Numbered from the stretch's first letter, positions 45,705 to 57,929 are shown. The stretch: DNA of 64,000 nt from Papilionanthe hookeriana x Papilionanthe teres (GCA_022702705.1 CM040421.1:59746621-59810620); one strand, 5' to 3'. Program-made: numbers and translations. Notes: generated by a model not told the origin, from the sequence alone.

Positions 45705-45725
45705 CACAAACAATACATAGTTAAT
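45705..45725. other. Tail-to-tail inverted junction of elements 2 and 3
   Basis: Left of about 45712 the sequence is the U5 end of element 2 in plus orientation. From about 45716 it is the reverse complement of U5 sequence equivalent to positions 160 and lower of this window. Element 3 lacks its last ~390 LTR bases and element 2 its last ~35. No target-site duplication is visible. Confidence 0.8.
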
Positions 45726-47804
45726 TACATCTTAAATGAAGGGAATCACTTAAGAAAACTCTCGATAATAATCGATAATTAAACAAAGAAATTTTAAAGT
45801 TTAAGTTTTCCAGGGATTGAGATTTAGGAATTTCAGCAGTGGTCGAGTTTGGAACATTTTGTTTTGGGAATTTAAAGGAAGAAAGGTAGGAGAAATTACG
45901 GATTCGAACGAACTTGGGTAATTTCAGTATCACAGTGTTGGGCAGATTTAGGAAAGTCTAATGTTTATTGTCTTTTGATCTTGCAATTTAATTAATTTAG
46001 GACTTATATTTGTATGGCAGTCATGCGAACGACCTCGAAGATGTGAGGGTTTATGTGGTACGAACGATCACCTCGGAGTCTGTAGGCCGGTTAAAAAGGA
46101 TTAATTTAGATGACATGATCGTACGGAAATGTAACGAAGAGTTGAGGATTTATGTTGCACTAGAACGAACTATGAGAAGTCTATGGGCTTGGTTATTTAA
46201 TTCTAAGAAAGTTATCTTTGAAGTAGATTCGGGTTTTGCGTGACGATGGGTCGTCTTACCCACCATGCCCAGAGCTCCTTGTTGTTGCGGTAGTTTTAAA
46301 TCTTAAAACAAAGAGATGAGCATATTTGGTTTTGGAGAAGGTCTTAATTTCCAAGTGTTTTTAGTGTTTTAGTTAAAACAAATCTTAAAGTTGATTATAA
46401 TAACACGGTTAAGATCCCACGGTTCCATCTCCTGCGTATATCTTCATTGGATTCACTTAGTCCGAATGGAATATTTAAACTCAACCAAATGAGTTCCACT
46501 ACTTCATTTACACGTGGAAATCACGTTAACAGGTCCGAGGTATTCTCGATCATCCGACAAGACGTTTTTATTTAGTTGTAGTTGTAGTTTTGTTGTTACG
46601 ATTTTGTGATAAATTTTGAGTTGTTTTATATTTTTAGTGAATTTTATCTTGTAATGACCCAATTTAGTTTTGGTTTTCAGTTTAAGCTAGAGTGTGGGTT
46701 TTATCAGCAGTTGATCTGAAAATAAAGTGCATACACGATAAAGTAAATTGTAAGGAGATAAATTACGGTAAAACTACAAAGAATTGCAGTCTTCACATTA
46801 AATCCCAGTTGCACTTAAACACAATTTAGAATATTTAATCATTTAAAGCAAGTTCCTAGGTAAGAGAAGCTAAGGGAAGGGTTATGGTTTTGTACGAAGG
46901 TCTACTCTATGGCTAGTCATCTCTTATGACGTCACAGATTCTTGTGTTTTGGTTTGAGGACGATTTTCTTCATCGAAAAGAACAATTAATTCGGTGTTCT
47001 TATAAATGTCTATCATATTGAAGAAGTGCTTAGGCAGATCTTAAACATCTTTTGATACACCATTTGGGATTGTTTTAAATTAGAGATTTGGTCCTCTGAA
47101 ATGAATTCATCGTCGGGAGTTGAGGATTTTGTTATCTTGCTCGATTAAGCTTCATGCAATCGTTGTTTATCATGCAAGAAAAATAAGTACGATGCAATTA
47201 AATAAATTACAATAAAATAAATTGCAATAAAATAAAAGCGTACCTGGAGGATCTTCCCGTCATTCCAAGCTGCACTTAAAATACGAGTTAGAATATTTAA
47301 GCAAGTTCCTAGGTAAAGCTAAGGGAAAGGTTTATGGTTTTCTACCGAGTTCCTAATCCTATAGCTAGTCATTTCCTATGACGTCTAGGTTCTCTGTGTT
47401 TTTTAGTTTGAAGACGATTTTCTTCATCAAAGAACAATTAAGTTCAATTGTTCTTGTAAATATCCTATCATATTGAGGAAGTGCTTAAGAAGAATCTTAA
47501 ACATCTTTTCAATATTTCTAGGATTGTTTCGAGTCCAAATGAATTTAATTGTGTAAATGAATCGATCGTCCGAGGTTTTCAAGTTTTGTTAACTTGCTCG
47601 ATGAATTAGGACATTTGAATGTCCTATAAGTGAAGTAACATTTCATTTTAATGTTCATTTAGGAGTTATGATAACTAAGGCTCCTAAGGGCAAAATGATA
47701 TTTAATGATTTGTGATTCAAATTTAAGTTCAAATTAATGATTTAAGTTCGGAATAGTTGTTCAAGTTATTTTAGATTTATTTCTTCATGTCTTAAGTGAG
47801 GTTA

Positions 47805-48135
47805 TTTAATTTAACTTAATTTAATTTAATTTAATTTATTTTAATTTAATTTATTTAATTTAATTTGATTTGATTTAATTTAATTCAATTTAATTTATTT
47901 GATTTAATTTCTTAATTTAATTTAATTTAATTTTAATTTAATTTAATTTAATTTTAATTTAATTTAATTTAATTTAATTTAATTTAATTTAATTTAATTT
48001 AATTTAATTTTATTTATTTATTTAATTTAATGTATTTAATTCATTTAATTTAATTTAATTTGTTTATTTAATTTAATTTAATTTTAATTTAATTTAATTC
48101 AACTTTTAATCTTAATTTAATTTAATTTAATTTAA
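47805..48135 (-). repeat. AAATT-type microsatellite (as TTTAATT), element 3 LTR
   Basis: About 330 bases of TTTAA/AATTT pentamers. Length and interruptions are closer to element 1 than to element 2, in line with the LTR grouping. Confidence 0.9.
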
Positions 48136-49924
48136 AACTTTTGAAAGAGTTTAATGATTTAATTTTTATCTTAATGATTAAGTCTTTTAATATTTTAAAT
48201 TTGAGTTATCATTTTAATTAAGAGTTGAGTATTGATGAGATGATTAATTTAGGAATTTTTAAATTAAAGAATAAATCTCTCCCTAATAATATCCCTGTTT
48301 TAATAATTCCAATTTTATTATTCCTTCGAATTCAATTAATTATTTAATTAAAGTTTAATCACTTTAAATTGCTTAATGGGTTTCTATCCTTTAATTATTT
48401 AATTTCAATCATCCAAATCAGATTAAGATCAAAATATTTTACTTGTTAATTTTTATTAAACCTAAAGTTTTAATTAAGAGTTAAAATTTAATTACCATTT
48501 TGCCCTTTAAGCCTAATAATTCCATAACTCACTAAATTGAACTCAAATGAACTTGAAATTTTTATGTGACTTCACTCATATGTCAACAAAGACATGAGAG
48601 GAGAAAATATGATTTTTCTGCATTTAATTTATTTATATAATTATTTTTAGTAGAAAATAGAGATTTTCAAGGAAAATTCAATAATATGACCAAGGGAAGG
48701 TTTCTGTCCTTAAGAAAATTAGGGGACATTCCTAATGACCAGAGGACCACTTGGACCAAATTTGGTAATTTTTTGAATTATATTTTATTTATTAGAATTA
48801 TTTTAAGTTCTGGAGTATTAATTAATTTAAAAATAAAATAAATGTTGAAAAATAAATTTTATAATTTTTAAAATTCTCTCTGATATCAAGAATTCCAGAG
48901 AACCAAACTTTGCAATTTTCTGATTTTTCTTTGATTTATTATAATTATTTTGGTGAAAATGCTAGAAAATACATTTTTTTTAATTTTAAAATTACCCTAG
49001 AGCTTTAAAAATTAATATCTCACTAAATAGACCTAGGAAAAATATGGGACTTGTTCCTAAGTGATTAAAATTCAAAATATGACATTTTGGTGAATTTTAT
49101 TATTTTTGTGATTTTTATTATTTTTTAATTATTAAAAATATTAAAATAATATTAAAAATCAACTTTTTAGAAAATTGAAATTTTAATTTTCTTAAACTCC
49201 CCTGATATCAGAGAGACTCCAAAACCAATTTGGTGAATTTTTGAAAGATATTTTGAAAGTTATGAATTTTTAAAGTTTAAAATGACTAAGTGGCTTAATC
49301 AACCCAATTAATGGGGCTAACCAAGTCCAATTGACCTCAAATTTTTATGATGGGCTCCTCTGATCCTAAAGGTTAGTGGAGAATTGATTTCAAGTCAATT
49401 TGATCTATAGTTAACTCTAATTAATTAGAGATCTATTTTGGGTGTTTAAGCCAATTAGGGTTAATCTCAGTGAATTAACTCAAATCCTATTTTTCCTAGG
49501 GTTCTCTGGTCATAAGGAACATCACCAAATTTTCCTAGAATTTATTTCACAACATGCTAATTTTTGGAATTAAAATACTTAAAATAGCAACATGCATTTG
49601 AAAAATCAATAACTTTTCACAGAGATGGCCTCCGACCTTGGAAAATTCAGGGAATGTCCCTAAGTTCGGAGGCTTCAAAAGCCCTATAGTCGCATGCCAT
49701 GGTGAATTGTATACATGCATGGAGAATTAAAACAATGCAGGGAGTAAATAATTAATTAAAAATAAAATACTGGACAAAATTAATTAATTTCTTTTCCACA
49801 TTATTCTCCTCTCGTTCACTCGAGCAAGGGGGTATTTTTATTTTATTTTTGTGATTTTTCTACACAAAGATATGGATTTTTAAAGTTCTGGGAATTAAAT
49901 AAATAGAAAATATTCCTATTTATC

Positions 49925-50160
49925 TACTTAAGTGACGCGGCGCCAGCGCATCCTCGGCATCTCCGAACTCACACGCGTCGCGCTCCCATTCGACGCCGCC
50001 ATCTGAGTCAGCAGCCCGGGCCCCGCGGTTCTCGTACCGTCTCTCGGTCCGACGCCATCCGAGCCGTCCGTCCGCGCGTGTATTAAATGAACGGCATCCG
50101 TTCATCGTCCATGACCGGTGTGATCCCGTGACCGTCCACACTCTAACCCTAAGAACTCAC
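49925..50160 (-). other. GC-rich island in the LTR, element 3
   Basis: CG-dense sequence matching 16105-16330 of element 1, with ACTTAAGTAGATAAATAGG-like flank. It is bounded by AT-rich LTR sequence on one side and the putative exon on the other. Confidence 0.5.
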
Positions 50161-50299
50161 TCGATTCTCGATGGATTTTCGTGTTCTTATGCTCCATGGA
50201 TTCGTCTCGAAGAGACGAACACATCCATACGGTAAACATGCATTGAAATTAAGGCATTTGAAATGGAGAATCTCCGGAAGCTCGGGATGAAGAATTAGC

Positions 50300-50305
50300 T
50301 CATAC
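50300..50305 (-). promoter_or_regulatory. Candidate splice donor, element 3 LTR
   Basis: On the minus strand this reads GAGCAAAG followed by GTATGA. It is identical to the element 1 site. Confidence 0.38.
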
Positions 50306-50729
50306 CTTTGCTCGGAGAAGTGAAGCTTCGATCCGAGAGTTGTTACACCTTCGATTGGATCCCGGCAAGCTCCGGATGAAGTCTCCTGGTCGCAGTGAAT
50401 TGTACTAGGTTGAACTTCGACCACAGTCGATCACAAAGCTTGGAGTCCGGAGCAACCGGGTGGCCCGGAGATGGGGCTTTTGTCGGTGGACACCTTCCTC
50501 GGTCCGGTGAAGGTGTAGGACCAATCAATTTGGGGATTGGTTCACTGTGGGGAAGTGTCCTGGTTTTGGGCTTGGATTTCAACTCCGAAATCGAGCTCGC
50601 GAGAGAAGAAATGGCAGGGGGATCTCACTGGGGATCAAGTGCTCGTGTATGAGGAGAGGTCCGGAACAATTTTGGCGAGTTTTGGCAAGGTTTGTGCAAC
50701 TCTCCTCTCATGGCCGTGAGGGGGTGGTG

Positions 50730-50737
50730 TTTAAATA
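50730..50737 (-). promoter_or_regulatory. TATA box, element 3 LTR
   Basis: TATTTAAA on the minus strand, followed by CACCACCCCCTCACGG as in element 1. It lies ~430 bases above the donor-like site. Confidence 0.58.
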
Positions 50738-51184
50738 GGCATGGTCGGAGGCTCTCCCGGGGGGTTTAATGGTTGGGATCGACTGCTTAGGTCAAGGGAA
50801 GAACGACCATGCTATCCATTTGGGTTGGGACAAGTCGGCAATGGAGAATTCCAATGTTGGCTCATATGTGAGCTTTCGGCCATGGTGTTTTCCGCGACCG
50901 GGGTGGCCGGCAGGCATGGGTCACCCTCAGGGTCAGGTGGGTCAGGGCTTGATGTTTGTGAAGGCAATTGGTGGCTGCCATGTGTAAAGTGGCTGAATTA
51001 AAATGGAATGGGGAAGAGGTCATTTTGGCTTCAATTTGGTCAACCCATTGGTTTGGGTTGGGTGCACCTCCCCATGGCTCTGATTTTGGGCTGAGAGGAT
51101 CGGTTGGGTCGCCCAGAGAGAATGGTGGAGTCTCCATCAAGGATTAGGTGGCAAAGCATGGTTTAGTGTGTGACATGCTTAAGG

Positions 51185-52440
51185 TAAAAAAAGGCTTAAG
51201 AAGGATTAGGAAAGGGGATCCTCCTTTTTCCATTAATGGCTTGATCACATGTCAAACTCTCCATGGCTTCATGTGGCTTGTCCATGGCTTGCATGGCTTG
51301 TCTTTGGCTTAGGGAAAAGTTTAGTCAATTTCATGAAAATGGGTTTTAAGAATTTTGGACATTTTGGTGAAAATTTGTATGAAGCTTGATTTGGAATGGT
51401 TTAAATAATGATTTTGAAACTTAGGGGTGATTTTGATTAAATGGATGATGAAAGGAAGTGTCATGTGGGCTTTAGGGCCAAATTTGGGCTTTTATATTTG
51501 GTGGAAATGGGCTTTTAGGGAGGTTTAAGGAAGTGGGCTTTTAGGTTTGAAAATGAATTTATGGATAGAAATTTTGTAAAGATATTGGGCCAAAAATTGT
51601 TGAGTTTGGTTTAGGGATGTGTCATGAGTGGTTTGGAGTCAATTTGGTGTGATTTGGGTTTGAATTGGGTTGGATATGGGCTTTTTAGGTAAAGAGGCTA
51701 AAGTGGGCCAAAATGGGCTACCATGGGCCAAAGTTGGGCTAGAGTTGAAGTTGATGTGAAATTAATGTTGGGAAATGTTTATGGGAGTGTTTCAAAGAGG
51801 TTTTGGCTTTGGTTGGGTTTTGATTTTGGGGTTTGGGCTCATTTGGGCTAGGTTTAGGTTTAGGTCAAAATTGGGCTTTTTTGATTTTGGGTTGAATTTG
51901 AGTGGGGTTTGGATCAAAGTTTTGGGCAAATCATGTTAGTGTTTTGTTTATGGGGATGTCAAGGAAGGTTTAGAAAAGATTTGGGGTTAATTGGAGTTGA
52001 ATTGGGTGAGTTTGGGTTAGGTTTGGGTCATAGGTCCAAATTGGGCTTTAAGGCCAAAAGTGAAATTGGATCCCAATGCCAATCAAATTGGGCTTGTATT
52101 TGGTCTAGATTGGTGTTGGGGATGTTGAATTGAAGTTTAGAATTGAATTGGACCAAAATTGGGGTCAATTGGGTAGATTTGGTTTGACATTGGGTTTACT
52201 TTGGGTTAAAATGGGTCAAATTGGGGGTTTTGACAAAAGTGGGGTAAATTGACAAAATTGGCCCATGGTGTAGTTGAACAAAATGAAATTGGGAATATTT
52301 GGGATTTTCTGGAATTTTACTGGGAATTTTACTGAATTTTTTGGATTTTTTGGGGTCGAAAAGGGGTATTTTGGGTATTTGGAAGGTATTTGCGTGGGGT
52401 CGAAAAATTGAAAATTTGGAGAATTGAAGATTGGGTGGAT
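51185..52440 (-). repeat. G-poor strand-asymmetric tract, element 3 (G/T-rich on plus)
   Basis: The plus strand here is rich in TTTGGG-like words and poor in C, which is the complement of the tract in elements 1 and 2. The asymmetry therefore follows the element orientation and not the chromosome strand. Confidence 0.7.
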
Positions 52441-53384
52441 GTAAGTGAAATGAAATCATTTTTGTTGAGCCATGAAGCCATATCAAGCCCACATGAGCCA
52501 TGAAGGGACTTCATTTGAGGCATTCACTATGTTGTTCCTAACCCTCTTAGCCAGGGCTTAGGGGTTAAGGACCATCCATGTGAATCACCTACATGAGTCA
52601 GGAGGTCAAGTCAGGTATAGGTGTGTTTTTAGGAGGTGTGTGAGAGTGTAGTGCATAGGTGTAGTGTATGTGTAAGTCAGCCCTTACTGGACCAGTGCCA
52701 CCTGTGGGCGCTCCTAAGGCCAAAGAGTCCTATAGGAACTCATCCTTTAAACTTCCACATTTGATTTCAACCCTCTAGGTGATTAGGGGTCTATAGTCAA
52801 GTTTGTGGAGTTTGCAGGGAGTTAAGAAGTGGTTTGAATTTCTAAAAGGTGGGTCCCAATTCTAGTCCTCTAAGATAGTCAAAGGAAAAGCCTAAGGCTA
52901 GATCCTAAGTACTAAAGAGAAGAAGAGAAGACCTCATCAAAAATGAGGTCAACAAATGGACCCCCAATAGGTGTGGTGAGCCGACGGAGCACACCGCACG
53001 TATTGGTGTTGACCGAAGCGATCAACAAAACCAACACGGATGTCCAAGTAACAAACTTAGGACGAAGTAGAAGAGCTTCAGCTGGGGAGTGTCGAGTATA
53101 TCTCTGGGACAGGAGATTCTTGAACTCTCGCTGGGGAAAGGAAAAGGAGGTGAATCCCAAATCACATGATCTGGGAGAATTTCGATTAAGATTTTATTTT
53201 ATTTCATGTTCAAGTCACGATGCGTGAGTTTAGATTTCAATTTGGAGTTTCAATTTAGATTGAAGTTTGTCAAGATTAATTTGAAGGAATTTGATTTGAA
53301 ATGAAAATTGGAATTTTGAAGTTTTAGATGTAACATCTTCAACCCCAAAAGAAGATCGAATCGATTGGATTGAGTCATTGCAAT

Positions 53385-54110
53385 GAGGAAAGACCTCAGA
53401 ATAATGCGGTATTGGATGTAAAATCCGTAACCTCAAGAGTTTGATTTGATGTATTTCGAGTGCAATAGGAAAAGAATCCTAAAGCAGATGCAGTCTTGGA
53501 TGTAAAATCCTTGACCCGAGGAATTTGAATTTGATGTATTTCGAGTGCGATAGGAAGAGAATCCTAAAGCGATGCGGTCTTGGATGTAAAATCCTCGACC
53601 CAAGAGTTTGAATTTGATGTATTTCGAGTGCGATAGGAAGAGAATCCTAAAGCGATGCGGTCTTGGATGTAAAATCCTCGACCCAAGAGTTTGAATTTGA
53701 TGTATTTCGGTGCGGTAGGAAGAGAATCCTAAAGCGAGTGCGGTCTCGGATGTAAAATCCTCGACCCAAGAGTTTGAATTGATGTATTTCAGTGCGAGTA
53801 GGAAGAGAATCCTAAAGCGAGTGCGGTCTTGGATGTAAAATCCTCGACCCAAGAGTTTGAATTTGATGTACTTCGAGTGCGGTAGGAAAAGAATCCTAAG
53901 CAATGCGGTCTTGGATGTAAAATCCTCGACCCAAAAGGTTTGAATTTGATGTATTTCGGCTGCGGTAGGAAGAGAATCCTAAGCGAAGTGCGGTCTTGGA
54001 TGTAAAATCCTCGACCCCAAGGTTTGAATTTGATGTATTTCAGTGCAGTAGGAAGAGAATCCTAAAGCAGTGCAGTCTTGGATGTAAAATCCTCGACCCA
54101 AAGGTTTGAA
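53385..54110 (-). repeat. Minisatellite, ~82-bp unit, about 8-9 copies, element 3
   Basis: Units contain GGATGTAAAATCCTCGACC on the plus strand and recur about every 82 bases. The last units (about 54000-54110) keep CAGTGCAGTAGG. Earlier ones read CGAGTGCGATAGG or CGGTGCGGTAGG at the same place. Confidence 0.9.
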
Positions 54111-54369
54111 TTTGATTTGATGTTTGATGTGAGATCTGGAAAGATCGAATTTGAGATTTGATAGAGATTTGGAATCTGGAAAGATTGAATTTGAAATTTG
54201 GAGGGATGAGTTTGAACTCGGAAAGATTGAATTTGAACTTTGATCGAGATTGGATTCGAAATTTGATTGAGAATTTGATTTAACATTCTTGTTGATTTTG
54301 TTTATCCTTTAATGATTCAAATTTTATTTTGTTGTTTATTTAATGTTCATGTGAATTTGGTGTTTGTCA

Positions 54370-54380
54370 TTTTTTTTAGA

Positions 54381-54416
<36 letters not shown>

Positions 54417-54450
54417 GAAAGTTTTCTTCTATTCTTTTTTTTTCTTTTCT
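54370..54450 (-). other. Poly(A)-like tract after the AlkB ORF, element 3
   Basis: On the minus strand a nearly pure run of about 28 A residues lies between the end of the AlkB ORF and TGACAAAC. It is longer and purer than in elements 1 and 2. It may be the polypurine primer tract, a poly(A) relic, or both. Confidence 0.5.
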
Positions 54451-54476
54451 GTTCTTTGTTCGAAGTTCATTTAACT

Positions 54477-56256
54477 TTAACGGCGTTTCCCAATCAATTT
54501 GCACAAAAGAGGTGAAGGCCAAAAATGTGACATGGTCACTTTTATTCCAATCATACTGAAGATACATCGTACAACTTGATCTGGAATATATTTCATACAA
54601 TCCATGTAGACTCAAAACGGATTATGTATGATCTTTGTCGATCCATCTAAAGAAGCATCCGTCAAAGGTCCATGTCCGAATAGTGAGATACATGGTCAAT
54701 AACATCACCTTCCAAGCCATCCTTGGCAAGGATGCCGTATGGATGTACATCGGAGGTGTGATATTTTCCATGTAACTCACAGACTCGTAAGGTCGGAGGC
54801 TTTCTAGCTCCGGGTCCGGCCGGAAATGGTAAGGTATCTTTCCGTCGTCCATCCTCCCGAACGTAACCGAGATCCGTTTCACCGGTACTCCCGGTATGCA
54901 ATGCTTGGCGATATCTCGCTCCGTTACCCTTCGGCATCATGACGGAACCTACCGGTAGTGGTATCTTCACCGGCCCTCGGAACTCACGTGGGCCCGCTAT
55001 CCGGAGGTCGGATCCGAACATGATGTTGCACTCGCTCGGGAAAGAGATCGTGCGTAAAGGCCCGACAAAATCATGGTGATCAATGTGTGGGGGTATACGA
55101 TCACCTCGCTTGTAGATGTTGATGATGCAGCTATTGGGTATGCAGTCTGCTGGCAGTACCCTCCATGTTATCAATCTCTTTACCATTCTCTTGATGACTA
55201 ATGGCATCGGGTCCACTTGCCCATGACGGAGTATTCCCGGCGGGTTTCCCTTCCTTCCTCCGCAAAGTTGTAACAAGCATCCACATTGTATTGTGATTCT
55301 TCCTTTCCCCGGCATCCATCTCCGGGGCTCCGAGTATGTGTTTTCCTCAGGCGGCCTCGCTCGGCCCAGTCTTTTCAAATCTCGGATGCAATCCACGATT
55401 TGTCGTCGCTCATACTCCGAGAATACGTCCGTATGTAATTCGAGGCCCTCCAAGTATATTGATTCTTCTCGCCTCTAATCCTTTCGAAGTATTCAAAGGT
55501 TTTCTTTTCAACATTTTGCATTCTCTCCAGCTCGTATTCCGGAATGATCTGCAGATGGCGAGGCCTTGTGACATATTGTGGGATATAAGGTTCGATCCCG
55601 TCACGTTCTCCTGCATACCTCGGCTCCTCGTGGATGATGTCCGTCGGGACATCCCCCGGGTTGCTTCGCAACAAGGTCATGCGTCATTGGTGGTTCTATC
55701 CGGTGGCGTGGTAGCCTTCTTTCTTCCGGTCTTTGTGAGATTTCTCCGGTTCTTTCGTCATCCTAGGAGCCGGCCTCCTTTCTTCCGGTTCCTCGGTGAA
55801 CCGGTGTCCTCGAAGTGTATGCACCGACATTAGCAATCGCCTCGTCGTGCCGATCCGCGCCTAGTTTTGTCAACATCTTACGGATACGGCGATTCTTATT
55901 TCTTCGTTGCGTTGTCGCGAGAGTAGCTCTCCGAACTTCTTGAATCTCTCGTGGGCGCGGCGCCGACAAGCTCGCCCTCCGCCGTAGCGACTACGGACTT
56001 CATTTTCTTATCTTCTTCAAGGTTTGTCTTTCTTCTCTTCGTCGCTGGATTGGTGACTTGGGCCACCCACTTTCATTACCGTATGTCCGAGCAATTCTTC
56101 TCGGTTAACCGGGACCCAGTCACTTTCCTCGTACTGTAGGCCTGCTGGTGCGAAATCTGAGTCAATCTCAATTATCGCTCCATCTTTCACCCTCTTTTCA
56201 TCAAGTGCAAGGCTTACGCCATTCTTAAAGTTCAAGACCAACCGCCCGCTCGACAT
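54477..56256 (-). CDS. AlkB-like (ALKBH9/10-type) dioxygenase ORF, element 3, best preserved
   Basis: Predicted RNA m6A eraser. The ATG (56256-56254) opens MSSGRLVLNFKNGVSLALDEKRVKDG, followed by an acidic stretch and DEEKKDKP. A basic block RRNKNRRIRKML lies at about 55880. A single 263-codon frame (55453-54662) covers EGLELHTDVFSEYERRQIVDCIRDL, KGRITIQCGC, GNPPGILRHGQVDPMPLVI, SCIINIYKRGDRIPPHIDHH with iron ligands His 55087-55085 and Asp 55081-55079, FPSECNIMFGSDLRI and IPLPVGSVMMPKGNG. The frame then shifts at 54916 (GCGAGAT for GCAGAT). The distal His (54903-54901) and KRISVTFGRMDD are read in the next frame (54882-54622), with a tail of about 110 residues. In that tail CAA has become TAA at about 54619. 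Confidence 0.92.
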
Positions 56257-56260
56257 TTCC

Positions 56261-56283
56261 CTGCGAAGAGACAAGGAAAAGGA
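56261..56283 (-). promoter_or_regulatory. Candidate 3' splice site before the AlkB ORF, element 3
   Basis: On the minus strand TCCTTTTCCTTGTCTCTTCGCAG is followed by GGAA and the ATG. It differs from element 1 by one pyrimidine exchange, so the tract is maintained. Confidence 0.55.
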
Positions 56284-56503
56284 TCAGGGGCTGTACTAAG
56301 AACAAGAACATCAAGAAAATGTTTATTAAAGACATCTTGTTTTATTATTATTTTTATATTTTCAAACTTAACAGGAATGAAGTGGGATAAGACCAGGTAA
56401 GAGATTTTGATTTGGAAAAGAAAACAAGGAAAATTTTATTGTCAGGATTTTATTTATTTTAGCACATTTTATTATTTTTGGGTTCGGACCCAGTCATAAG
56501 TAA

Positions 56504-57700
56504 TCACTTCACCCGTGCTTCTAGGGATGTAAAGTTCATTCCTTCGAAACATCGTGTAGCGTAATACTTTTTCAAGTATCGTCCATTGATCGGAAGCATA
56601 TGTCGTTCTCCCCGGCAATTCACTAGCCGGTAGGAGCCTCCCGAGTAGACCGCCTCAACTACAAATGGTCCTTCCCAAGTGGGTTCAAATTTTCCTCCTA
56701 TCTTGCGGTGTGCAAGAATAGGTCTTTCGAGAACGAGAACTAAATCACCAACTTTGAAGGTTCTTGGGCGGACCCGGTTTATCATGAGCCCGAATCATCT
56801 TAGCTTGGTATAATTCTAAATTCGTTGCGCCGCAAGTCTTTTCCTTCTAGGCTTTCTAATTCTTCGAGTCGTAATTTGGCGTTCTCTTCTGTTGTGATTT
56901 TATTTGCAACCGCAATTCGAGTGAAGGGAGCCGAACCTCTAAAGGTAACATCGCCTCGGACCCATACACCGGAGCGTAAGGTGTAGCTTGCGTAGGAGTT
57001 CGAAGGTTGTCCGGTAGGCCCATAAGGCTTCTAACAACTTCTCGTGCCAATTTCTCTTATTGTCGTCTAAAGTCTTCTTTAAAATTTGAACGAGAGTTTT
57101 ATTAAAAGCCTCGGCTAGGCCGTTTGCTCTCGGGTAGTAAATTGTTGAATATCGCCAGCCGATTCCGTGTCTCCCGACAAAATTGTTGATTTGTGTGCTT
57201 CGAATGCCGACCCATTATCCGAGATTATCCCGCGCGGCACTCCGAAACGGTAGACAACTTGGTTCTTGAAAAATTGTAGTACGTGATGTGCTTTCACTTC
57301 TCTTAGTGGAACCGCTCTCGCCCACTTGGAAAAGTAATCCGTAGCCGCAAGAATGAAGCGATGTCCTTTTGATGACGGCGGTTCTATTGGACCCACTATA
57401 TCCGTGCCCCAACATTCAAATGGCCACGATGCAATTGTCGGATGTAGCACATTTGGAGGTTGGTGTAGAACCACTCCGTGCACTCGACATCGGTGACGGC
57501 TCTTGGCGATTTTCATGCAAGTCGGTCATCATCGAGGGCCGATAGTACCCTAGTCTTTTAATTTTCATTTTCATCTTTGGACCCGACCGGTGAGCGCCAC
57601 GGAGTCCCGAATGCACTTCCTTAACAATTTCACGGGCTTCGGACCCGCTTAGGCACCTTAGCCACATTCGATCAAAAGACCTTCCGTATAATGTGTTGTT
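56504..57700 (-). CDS. int: Integrase, element 3
   Basis: The C-terminal part (56785-56504) is open and has VRPRTFKVGDLVLVL and the GPF module WEGPFVVEAVYSGGSYRL. The core frame 57516-57115 has WPFECWGTDIVGP (first Asp), TDYFSKWARAVPL, FGVPRGIISDNGSAFEAH (second Asp) and then breaks before the Glu block (NGLAEAFNKTL-like, about 57120-57085). The zinc module EVHSGLRGAH / CRVHG is at about 57625-57480. It ends 250 bases before the AlkB ATG, as in element 1. Confidence 0.9.
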
Positions 57701-57929
57701 TATTAATGCGTAGGACGGAGTTCTTTTTTGATCTGATGGGCTAACGACCTATCGTCTGGTAGTTTTCCTGTTTGTAGGTAATCCATCAATGGCTGTCGCC
57801 AATCTTCCGTGTTTTCTGTTACCGCTGCAATTGATTCTTCTTCCTTTTCTGATTTGTGTATCGTGTCAATGTCAAGCTGTGATAGGACCTGGCGTCCGTG
57901 AACTGACACTTCCACTGATTCATCTTGCA

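Larger units (their letters stand above)
20308..45712 (+). mobile_element. Element 2: Tat/Ogre-like retrotransposon with AlkB ORF, both LTRs partly present
   Basis: This element has the same gene order as element 1. Its 5' LTR (20308-25606) and 3' LTR (matching part 40441-45712) are nearly identical: over about 290 bases around 22261 and 42387 I count two substitutions. Both are clearly more different from the LTR of element 1. This marks them as the two LTRs of one fairly recent insertion. The 5' side is hidden by the N gap, and the 3' end breaks off about 35 bases short at the inverted junction, so target-site duplications cannot be checked. Confidence 0.92.
36560..45712 (+). repeat. 3' LTR region of element 2
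   Basis: It runs from TGACAAAC to the inverted junction. The part 40441-45712 is duplicated in the 5' LTR and is certain LTR. The part 36560-40440 is LTR only if the gap hides its partner. Read as a whole it would be 9.15 kb plus about 35 lost bases. Contents in order are the array, G-poor tract, promoter, GC island, AAATT repeat and U5 end. Confidence 0.8.
45713..54369 (-). repeat. 3' LTR region of element 3 (end truncated)
   Basis: Reverse complement of the LTR layout of elements 1 and 2, starting at TG (54369-54368) next to the poly-T (poly-A) tract. The segment 46010-46243 gives a short open frame on the plus strand that is an antisense by-product. No genes are seen. The U5 end is missing from the sequence equivalent to positions ~161-553. 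Confidence 0.78.

Noticed and set aside
46010..46243. Plus-strand ORF of 77 codons in the element 3 LTR as a gene
   Set aside because: It is antisense to the LTR, absent as an open frame in the other LTR copies, and has no recognisable motif.
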